NCBI GenBank assembly: GCA_900544245.1
Contig: UQUH01000075.1
Location: 1 to 5,370, forward strand
Source: an uncultured Coriobacteriaceae bacterium
GTDB lineage: Bacteria > Actinomycetota > Coriobacteriia > Coriobacteriales > QAMH01
Direction: 5' to 3'
DNA: 5,370 nt
In this document: positions 1-4,399 of the stretch, in pieces
Position numbering within the stretch: position 1 is the stretch's first letter
Layout of the letters: every line of letters begins with the position of its first letter
Notes under the pieces: generated by a model
The model's database searches: none
What the model was told of the DNA's origin: nothing
The model's input: only the letters and a program-made list of their open reading frames with translations
Translations under genes and position numbers: made by a program

Positions 1-1150
1 AGTTGTACTGGTGGATGTAGCGTTTGCCCTCGGCCGGATCGATCGTGTCGAGGCGCTGCCACTCGTTGAGCATGCCGAGCGTGACGACCGAGAGGACCTG
101 CGTCTGACCGCGCTGGAACAGGCCGGAGCCGTGGGCGCGCGGCAGGTAGTGCGGCTTGATGTAGAGCGGGCGGATCTCGTCGTTGGCGCGACCGTCGACG
201 CGCTCGCCGGTCTCGATGATCATCGTACGCATGGCGCGCTTCTCGAGCGCCTTGCACGCCGCGGCGATCTCGCGACCCCACATGGCGCGCTCCTCGTCGG
301 TGAAGGAGGCCTTGATCTCGTCCTTGAGCTCCTCGACCTTGGCGATGCGGAACTGCTTGTCGGCGTCCTTGAGGGCGGCCTCCATGGCCGCGTAGTATCC
401 GTCGACCTTGTCGACGACCTCGGGGATGGGCTGGTCGAGCTCGTAGGTCTTGGGCTCGATCGTGCACTTGTCGAGGAACTTCTGCTGCTCGTCGCAGAAC
501 GCGCCGATCGCCTCCTGCGCGAACTCGAGCGCGGCGATCATGTCGGCCTCGCAGACCTCGTCCGCGCCCGCCTCGACCATGGAGATGTACTCCTTGGTGC
601 CGGCGACGGTGAGGTTGAGGTCGGAAGCCTCGGCCTCTTCGAAGGTCGGGTTGACAATGTAGTCGATGCTGCCGTCCTCGGCCTTGGCGCGGGCGATGCG
701 CACGCCGGCGACCGGGCCCTCGATGGGCACGTCGCCCACCATGAGGGCCGCCGAGGCGCCCATGATGGAGATGACGTCAGGCTGGTTCACCTGGTCGCAG
801 GACAGCGTGGTAATGACGATGTGGACGTCATTGCGCATGCCGTCGGGAAAGCTCGGGCGAATGGGACGATCGACGAGACGGGCAGTGAGCGTGCCCTTCT
901 CACTGGGTCGCGCCTCGCGTTTGAGGTAACCGCCGGGAATGCGGCCGACAGCGTACATCTTCTCGATGAAATCCACCGTAAGGGGGAAGAAATCTAGGTC
1001 ACGACGCTCCTTAGACACTACGGCAGTAGTGAGCAAGATAGTGTCGCCCTGGCTGACGACGACGGCGCCCGTGGCCTGCTTGGCCAGCTCGCCGGTCTCG
1101 AGCCGGTAGCTCTTCCCGTACAGTTCGAATTCGTGCGTGATCTTGGTCAT
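1..1150 (-). CDS. pnp: Polyribonucleotide nucleotidyltransferase (PNPase), N-terminal 383 residues, 3' end outside window
   Basis: PNPase is a phosphorolytic 3'-to-5' exoribonuclease that releases nucleoside diphosphates from RNA and is a core RNA-decay enzyme. The minus frame is open from ATG at 1150 to the window edge. The protein begins MTKITHEFELYGKSYRLETG. The first RNase PH domain covers about residues 10-145 and shows FFPLTVDF (54-61), GRIPGGYLKREARPSEKGT (69-87), DRPIRPSFP (94-102) and the loop MGASAALMVGDVPIEGP (130-146). An all-helical linker follows at about 150-310. The second RNase PH domain opens with RVDGRANDEIRPL (317-329) and RAHGSGLFQRGQTQ (338-351). Full-length family members are about 700-750 residues, so roughly half is present; the rest of that domain and the usual KH and S1 domains lie beyond base 1. 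An AGAGG Shine-Dalgarno sequence sits 7 nt before the ATG. It follows rpsO in the same direction, the classic pairing. Long plus-strand open frames here are only antisense shadows. Confidence 0.98.
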   Translation of the reverse strand, partial: MTKITHEFELYGKSYRLETGELAKQATGAVVVSQGDTILLTTAVVSKERRDLDFFPLTVDFIEKMYAVGRIPGGYLKREARPSEKGTLTARLVDRPIRPSFPDGMRNDVHIVITTLSCDQVNQPDVISIMGASAALMVGDVPIEGPVAGVRIARAKAEDGSIDYIVNPTFEEAEASDLNLTVAGTKEYISMVEAGADEVCEADMIAALEFAQEAIGAFCDEQQKFLDKCTIEPKTYELDQPIPEVVDKVDGYYAAMEAALKDADKQFRIAKVEELKDEIKASFTDEERAMWGREIAAACKALEKRAMRTMIIETGERVDGRANDEIRPLYIKPHYLPRAHGSGLFQRGQTQVLSVVTLGMLNEWQRLDTIDPAEGKRYIHQYN

Positions 1151-1157
1151 ATTCTTT

Positions 1158-1162
1158 CCTCT
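1158..1162 (-). promoter_or_regulatory. Ribosome binding site of pnp
   Basis: On the minus strand the sequence AGAGG lies 7 nt before the ATG at 1150 and is part of GCAGAGGAAAGAAT. It supports that start codon. It lies about 10 nt downstream of the last of three leader hairpins, so folding of the leader could affect its accessibility. Confidence 0.75.
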
Positions 1163-1172
1163 GCTTCTTTCC

Positions 1173-1263
1173 GCCTTTTCGCCCCGTGCGAGAAGGCTCC
1201 TTTCACCGCCACGTTGGCGGATGTGACCCTTGGCGCATCCCCGGGCGAAATGGCCCCGGATGC
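1173..1263 (-). promoter_or_regulatory. pnp leader with three successive hairpins, candidate autoregulatory region
   Basis: Between the rpsO terminator and the pnp start codon I see three inverted repeats. The first pairs 1258-1263 with 1235-1240 and 1253-1256 with 1243-1246, giving 10 bp with a small internal loop. The second pairs 1216-1220 with 1206-1210 (CCGCC/GGCGG, loop of 5). The third pairs 1189-1197 with 1173-1181 (GCCTTCTCG/CGAAAAGGC, eight of nine paired, loop of 7). In Escherichia coli a leader hairpin is cut by RNase III and PNPase then represses its own synthesis. The equivalent role here is inference from position. I see no convincing promoter in this stretch, so pnp may depend on readthrough from rpsO. 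Confidence 0.5.
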
Positions 1264-1265
1264 AA

Positions 1266-1292
1266 GAAAAGGGCCGCGTCTAGGCGGCCCTT
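1266..1292 (-). terminator. Intrinsic terminator after rpsO
   Basis: On the minus strand AAGGGCCGC (1284-1292) pairs perfectly with GCGGCCCTT (1269-1277) around the 6-nt loop CTAGAC. The descending arm runs into the U-rich sequence TTTTC. It starts 15 nt after the rpsO stop codon. This is a textbook rho-independent terminator between rpsO and pnp. Because no obvious promoter lies between it and pnp, it may work as an attenuator that sets the ratio of rpsO to pnp transcript. Confidence 0.88.
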
Positions 1293-1307
1293 CCCCACTG
1301 TCTGCGA

Positions 1308-1583
1308 CTAGATGTTGTCGCGGATACCGAGCTTTGCGATGAGCTGACGGTAGTTCTCGATGTCGCGCTCCTTGATGTAGGAGAGGAGACGGCGACGCTT
1401 GCCGACGAGCATGAGCAGGCCACGACGCGTGTGGTGGTCCTTCTTGTGGACCTTGACGTGCTCGGTGAGCTCGCGAATGCGCTCGGTCAGGATCGCGACC
1501 TGGACCTCGGCGGAGCCGGAATCGTTTGCGTCCTTGCCGAATTCCTTGATGAGCTCGGCCTTGCGTTCTTTGGAGACTGCCAT
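1308..1583 (-). CDS. rpsO: 30S ribosomal protein S15
   Basis: S15 is a primary 16S rRNA-binding protein that binds the central domain of 16S rRNA and nucleates assembly of the 30S platform. The 91-residue product begins MAVSKERKAELIKEFGKDAN and contains the family hallmarks: DSGSAEVQVAILTERI (21-36), EHVKVHKKDHHTRRGLL (41-57) with the rRNA-contacting His42 and Asp49, and GKRRRLLSYI (61-70). The usual length is 88-90 residues, so this copy is complete, with a slightly longer C-terminus ending RDNI. The frame continues upstream to a longer possible start at 1727, but the family N-terminus and an AGGGTGG-type Shine-Dalgarno sequence 8 nt upstream fix the start at ATG 1583. It is followed by its own terminator and then pnp. 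S15 commonly represses its own mRNA through a leader structure, and the leader here is long enough for that. Confidence 0.98.
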   Translation of the reverse strand: MAVSKERKAELIKEFGKDANDSGSAEVQVAILTERIRELTEHVKVHKKDHHTRRGLLMLVGKRRRLLSYIKERDIENYRQLIAKLGIRDNI

Positions 1584-1705
1584 ATGACTAGCCACCCTTT
1601 CTTTCTCGACACCGTGTGTGACCGGCGCCTTTCCAATACGCCCGAAGCTGAGCCGACATCCAGGGTGCCGGGTGCGAGCCAAGCTGCGGGTACACACGAG
1701 CGAGA

Positions 1706-1714
1706 AGTATACCA
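1706..1714 (-). promoter_or_regulatory. Candidate rpsO promoter with extended -10 (TGGTATACT)
   Basis: The minus strand carries TGGTATACT, an extended -10 element with a TGn motif directly before TATACT (five of six bases match TATAAT). The region 17 nt upstream (GGGGGA) is not a credible -35 box, which fits an extended -10 promoter. Transcription would start near 1699, leaving an untranslated leader of about 115 nt before the rpsO ATG. The call rests on the motif and position only. Confidence 0.55.
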
Positions 1715-1751
1715 GAAGATGAGGCATCTCCCCCTGCCATTTCGATCAAAT

Positions 1752-1769
1752 GCACATACAAGTATGTGC
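1752..1769. promoter_or_regulatory. 18-bp dyad (GCACATAC-AA-GTATGTGC), candidate operator
   Basis: Two perfect 8-bp arms are separated by 2 bp. The loop is too short for a good RNA hairpin, so protein binding to the DNA is the more natural reading. It lies roughly 50-70 bp upstream of the predicted rpsO transcription start, a position suited to an activator or to a regulator of an unidentified promoter. The bound protein is unknown. Confidence 0.4.
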
Positions 1770-1777
1770 TCGTTTAG

Positions 1778-1822
1778 TGAGACAGTTGCTCGATGAGACA
1801 AATGCTCTGAGCAACTGCCTCA
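1778..1822. repeat. Three copies of a 14-mer TGAGACAGTTGCTC, two direct and one inverted
   Basis: Copy one is 1778-1791 (TGAGACAGTTGCTC). Copy two is 1794-1807 (TGAGACAAATGCTC, two differences), starting 16 bp after the first. Copy three lies inverted at 1809-1822 and reads TGAGGCAGTTGCTC on the minus strand (one difference). Copies one and three together form a 13-bp inverted repeat with one mismatch (1779-1791 with 1809-1821) around a 17-nt loop. No T-tract follows on either strand, so it is not a standard terminator. The tandem-plus-inverted layout suggests a regulator-binding cluster or a regulatory RNA stem-loop. Function is unknown. Confidence 0.55.
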
Positions 1823-2392
1823 TCGGACCGTACCGACGCCACCCGTCTCATCTCATTGACAAGAAGGCACTCGTGCAAATGGTGGCATATCGTGACCAGA
1901 ATATCGCGTATCATAGACAGTTAAGAGCAAGATACTAGGGAGCACGTTGCGTGAAATACCCCTTGACCTGCGAATATATGCGTCTGAACGGCGTGTTTTC
2001 GAACCCAAAAACTGGGCAACCAGCTCCTCCGAAACTTGTATCATGGACATATCGTGCGGAAGATACTAAGCGTTTTCTCTCCCAGACGACCAAGTGAGGA
2101 GGATATCGCTATTTTGGACGTTTTCCAGACAGATCGAAGCCAGCGGATGCCAAGATTTTCAGCAATACTGGACAGTTCTGACGAAGATACATTAGGCACA
2201 CTATCTAATTTCTAAGGCAGTTTTTGACCTTTTAAGCCATAAGTTGCTCATAAGGGCAACGAGCGAAAAACACACCCTGCAGAGCGTGCTGACGCCAGCT
2301 TCGCGAAATGCGTTGCTATACGCCGTATGCGGGGATGATATACACGCGCTCATGCATGCTGTGACCCAGTTTTTCCCGAACCGCAGCGTCAA

Positions 2393-2415
2393 CGAAAAAA
2401 ATTTTCGCTTTTTTT
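2393..2415 (+). terminator. Weak terminator-like A/T hairpin with T7 tract
   Basis: CGAAAA (2393-2398) and TTTTCG (2402-2407) pair around AAA, followed by C and then seven T residues (2409-2415). The shape is that of a plus-strand rho-independent terminator, but the six-pair stem is mostly A:T and no plus-strand gene precedes it. It could end an unrecognised small transcript, or be only a bent A/T tract. Confidence 0.25.
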
Positions 2416-2494
2416 GGCCCATGTGCACCCGACATCGCAAAACAAGCCGAATCAGACGCCTGAGCAGGGGTTTTGAGCCACACACCCCTCGATG

Positions 2495-2605
2495 CTGCAT
2501 GATGGCGATCTTACGCATGACTGCGTTGAGGGTACGTTGAGCTGTGCAGAGAACCCATCGTTACGAATCCTCGTCACAAGCTGCGCGAAAACCGCCATCA
2601 TGCAG
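2495..2605. repeat. 13-bp perfect inverted repeat bounding a 111-bp segment
   Basis: CTGCATGATGGCG at 2495-2507 recurs exactly, in inverted orientation, at 2593-2605 (CGCCATCATGCAG), with 85 bp between. The interior holds no recognisable gene; it includes a short TTGAG direct repeat and the small palindrome TCGTTACGA. It could be the closing stem of a structured RNA, or the termini of a very small non-autonomous element. No flanking target duplication is evident immediately outside the arms. Confidence 0.55.
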
Positions 2606-2611
2606 GTGCAT

Positions 2612-2638
2612 GAAAATGTCCGAATTGGACACATTTTC
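2612..2638. repeat. Compact inverted repeat around TGTCCGAATTGGACA
   Basis: GAAAATG (2612-2618) pairs with CATTTTC (2632-2638), and TCC with GGA inside it, around the loop GAATT with a 2-nt bulge. An equal alternative is TGTCC/GGACA inside GAAAA/TTTTC. It lies 7 bp beyond the 13-bp inverted repeat. The near-symmetry makes it similar on both strands. It might serve as a weak terminator for the PAP2 operon, whose stop codon is about 135 bp away on the minus strand, or as an end of a repeat unit. Confidence 0.4.
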
Positions 2639-2772
2639 TGCAACTGGGTAAGATAGTACACCTTTTAAGGCAAAAATCAAGTGGAATTTATATGGTATTA
2701 ACGTCATTTTATTATATTTGGGTAGTTTGAGAACGATTCATTCATATCTCGGCCAAGCGCCTAATCGCATCC

Positions 2773-3282
2773 CTAGAACCAGGACAGGGGCAGTACCCAC
2801 AAGCCCACGATACCACCCACGATGGCCACGAGCGCACCCGCGATGACGTCTTTGGGGTAATGAACGCCCCCGATGACGCGTATAGCAGCCATGAAAACCC
2901 CGCATACGAGCAAGAACACGCCCAACGGCACGCAATACGCCAACCAGCACATCGCGATCATGAAGATCGAGAAGATGTGCCTGCTCGGAAATGACCTCCC
3001 CTTCGTGCTCTTGTGCATGAGCGGATCGATTTCGAGCGCCTCATATGGCCGTGGAGCGTCGTAAAGACGACGAAAGGCACTGAGGCCCACGAAAAGCACG
3101 GCGGGCGTTAGAATCGCTCTCAGGAGCTCTGCCGGCTCATGCAATGCCAAAAGCACCAGCAGGACCGGATAGAGCACGTAGCAAAGCCACTTGAGTCCGT
3201 CATTGACGAGCGTCAGCATCCGCAGGGCAGATGGGTTGTCGCGAAACGGTCGCGATATGGCCTCGTATCGCTCCTCGTTCAC
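2773..3282 (-). CDS. PAP2-family membrane phosphatase
   Basis: This 169-residue integral membrane protein carries the three phosphatase motifs of the type 2 phosphatidic acid phosphatase superfamily. Motif one is RX6RP (R71, R78, P79) where Lys is more usual first. Motif two is PSRH (99-102), with the conserved general-acid His102. Motif three is RX5HX3D (R135, nucleophile H141, D145). Hydrophobic segments at about 34-48, 56-69, 105-125, 121-138 and 146-166 suggest five membrane spans. Family members remove phosphate from lipid phosphates or from polyprenyl pyrophosphates, usually facing outward; the substrate here cannot be assigned. Translation starts at GTG 3282, overlapping the preceding stop as GTGA, with GGGGAG about 10 nt upstream. 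It is the last gene of a three-gene operon. Confidence 0.9.
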   Translation of the reverse strand: MNEERYEAISRPFRDNPSALRMLTLVNDGLKWLCYVLYPVLLVLLALHEPAELLRAILTPAVLFVGLSAFRRLYDAPRPYEALEIDPLMHKSTKGRSFPSRHIFSIFMIAMCWLAYCVPLGVFLLVCGVFMAAIRVIGGVHYPKDVIAGALVAIVGGIVGLWVLPLSWF

Positions 3283-3836
3283 GGGCGGGCACTCCCCCGC
3301 CCCATCACCGAAAGCGCTGCCGCGAGCTCGTCTACTGACGCGGCGACCTCGAGATACGAGCGCATCTCGGGCGTCATGAAGCCATGCTCGAGCATGCGCT
3401 CGAAGCTCGCGACGAGCTCGTCATAGTATCCATTGACGTTGAGGAGAAACAAATAACCAGGCGGTGTGCCTAATTTAACGAGCGACATGATCTCGGAAAG
3501 CTCCTCGAACGTCCCCGGTCCTCCCGGCAACGCGATGAACACGTCACCGAGCTCGATCATCTTGGCCTTGCGCTGCGCCATTGTCTCGACGCGATAGAAC
3601 TCGGTCAGACGCCCCGACGGCGGCTCCCTGTCGGCCAGGATGTCGGGTAGCACACCGACGACGCGCCCGCCCGCATCGAGGACGACATCCGAGAGCAACC
3701 CCATGAGGCCGACGTTCGTCCCGCCGTACACGAGCGTGTGACGATGCGCGCCGATCCAGGCGCCCAGCTTGCGCGTCTCCTGCGCGAAATCCGGGTCATG
3801 CCCCAACGACGAGGCGCAGTAGACCGTGATGTTCAC
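3279..3836 (-). CDS. LOG-family protein (TIGR00730-type phosphoribohydrolase)
   Basis: This 185-residue protein belongs to the LOG/lysine-decarboxylase-like Rossmann family, whose characterised members hydrolyse cytokinin riboside 5'-monophosphates, and sometimes AMP, to free base and ribose 5-phosphate. Visible signatures are MNITVYCASS at the N-terminus, YGGTNVGLMG (37-46), ETMAQRKAKM (84-93) with the catalytic-type Arg89, and the hallmark PGGPGTFEE (104-112) with Glu112. Length is typical. Many bacterial homologues were first misannotated as lysine decarboxylases. The start is GTG 3836, three bases after the lipoprotein stop codon. Its Shine-Dalgarno AGGAG is formed by the last codons of that upstream gene, implying coupled translation. 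Its own stop overlaps the start of the PAP2 gene by 4 nt. Whether it makes cytokinin-like bases or acts in nucleotide salvage is not decided by sequence. Confidence 0.93.
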   Translation of the reverse strand: MNITVYCASSLGHDPDFAQETRKLGAWIGAHRHTLVYGGTNVGLMGLLSDVVLDAGGRVVGVLPDILADREPPSGRLTEFYRVETMAQRKAKMIELGDVFIALPGGPGTFEELSEIMSLVKLGTPPGYLFLLNVNGYYDELVASFERMLEHGFMTPEMRSYLEVAASVDELAAALSVMGRGSARP

Positions 3837-3839
3837 GCG

Positions 3840-4238
3840 CTACTCCTGCTTCGTGCAGGTCATGGTTTGGCCGCTTTCCTCGAACGTGAGCGCACCCTCG
3901 GAAAGCGTTGCCGGAATTTCCTCGTAGCCCTCGAACGTGATTGCGCAGGTGTCCTCCCCCGTCGGCTTCCAGGTGCCCGTCAGCGTCGTCTGGCCGGCGA
4001 GGTCGAAGGTCGCCTGGTCCTCCTCGTCGGCAAGCGTGAGGGTGAGGTGCTTGTCCGCGGCGGCGAGCTGCTCGATCGTGGGCGTCAGATCCGCCCCGGT
4101 GCTGTCCGTCATGGACGTCACGTTCCAGGTACCGACGAAGTTGGGCTTGTAATCGGGCCCGCACGCGGCGAGCGTCAGGCACAGCACGGACAGGCAGAGC
4201 GCACTAATAATACAAGCGACGAATCTCTTCATGTTCAT
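3840..4238 (-). CDS. Small secreted lipoprotein, lipocalin-like beta-rich domain
   Basis: The 132-residue product starts MNMKRFVACIISALCLSVLC and has a type II signal peptide: a Lys-Arg pair, a hydrophobic core and a lipobox LAAC with Cys26 as the predicted lipidated residue. It should therefore be anchored to the outer face of the membrane. The mature part contains FVGTWNVTSM (34-43), LTLTLADEEDQATFDLAG and TLTGTWKP, an alternating strand pattern with two GTW motifs reminiscent of lipocalin-like domains. I do not recognise a specific family or ligand. A GGGGA ribosome site lies 5 nt before ATG 4238; Met3 is an alternative start. It is the first gene of the operon and is separated from LOG by only 3 nt, with the LOG ribosome site inside its last codons. 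Confidence 0.85.
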   Translation of the reverse strand: MNMKRFVACIISALCLSVLCLTLAACGPDYKPNFVGTWNVTSMTDSTGADLTPTIEQLAAADKHLTLTLADEEDQATFDLAGQTTLTGTWKPTGEDTCAITFEGYEEIPATLSEGALTFEESGQTMTCTKQE

Positions 4239-4282
4239 TCACATCCCCGTTTGCAGGTGCATTCGGCTTTTGGGTGGCCTTA

Positions 4283-4288
4283 ATGATA
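4283..4288 (-). promoter_or_regulatory. Candidate -10 element for the lipoprotein-LOG-PAP2 operon
   Basis: On the minus strand TATCAT (five of six matches to TATAAT) lies 45 bp before the lipoprotein start codon and about 55 bp after the upstream terminator. The -35 region is weak (GTTTTC or TTTTCC at 16-17 bp spacing). A short dyad CCCG-TT-CGGG abuts the -10 on its upstream side. This gap is the only place between the terminator and the operon where a promoter could sit. Confidence 0.4.
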
Positions 4289-4341
4289 CCCGAACGGGGA
4301 GACAGGAAAACACCCCGGCGCCCCAACCATCGGCGCACGTG

Positions 4342-4370
4342 AAAAAGGCAAGCCCCTAAGGGCTTGCCTT
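4342..4370 (-). terminator. Intrinsic terminator after the surface-protein gene
   Basis: On the minus strand AAGGCAAGCCC (4360-4370) and GGGCTTGCCTT (4345-4355) can pair as an 11-bp perfect stem around the 4-nt loop TTAG. A T-tract (TTTTT including the last stem pairs) ends at 4342. It lies 30 nt beyond the TAA at 4400-4402. The plus strand has only CTTCTC after the stem, so activity should be mainly on the minus strand. Confidence 0.9.
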
Positions 4371-4399
4371 CTCGAGGTTTCGCTTGGAAACGGCGTTTC

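Larger units (their letters stand above)
1823..2772. other. Long intergenic region without a supported gene
   Basis: About 950 bp separate the rpsO upstream region from the PAP2 gene stop codon. By eye this stretch is more A+T-rich than the flanking genes. Open frames of 60-105 codons exist on both strands (for example 2050-1853 minus, 2244-2540 plus, 2518-2201 minus). None has a convincing Shine-Dalgarno sequence, a recognisable domain or protein-like composition; they are rich in Arg and Cys, as expected of noncoding frames. I found no tRNA, no rRNA, no transposase remnant and no CRISPR-like array. The second half holds several inverted repeats listed separately, so it may contain a structured RNA or a small non-autonomous repeat. 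Otherwise 1823-2390 shows nothing I can name. Confidence 0.6.

Noticed and set aside
11..997. Plus-strand open frame of 328 codons
   Set aside because: It is antisense to pnp, whose minus frame encodes unmistakable PNPase motifs. The plus frame is rich in Asp, Val, Arg and Leu, as expected of a shadow in high-G+C DNA.
1584..1727. N-terminal extension of rpsO to 1727
   Set aside because: S15 proteins start at MAVSKERK or its equivalent, a ribosome site precedes ATG 1583, and the extension contains the predicted transcription start region.
1853..2050. Minus open frame of 65 codons (MSMIQVSEEL...)
   Set aside because: It has no Shine-Dalgarno sequence upstream of the ATG, no recognisable domain, and an Arg-rich composition with an unremarkable ending.
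2201..2540. Overlapping open frames on both strands (98 codons plus, 105 codons minus)
   Set aside because: Both lack ribosome sites and are rich in Arg, Cys and Met. They overlap each other and cross the A/T tract, which is typical of noncoding DNA.
2556..2574. T-arm-like sequence near CGTTACGAATCC, possible tRNA
   Set aside because: No pairing T stem, no anticodon arm and no acceptor stem at the right distances on either strand.
1929..2656. Recurring AAGATAC (1929, 2060, 2184) and AAGATA (2650)
   Set aside because: Spacing is irregular, the motif is short and the region is A+T-rich, so chance is sufficient; no CRISPR-like or iteron-like periodicity.
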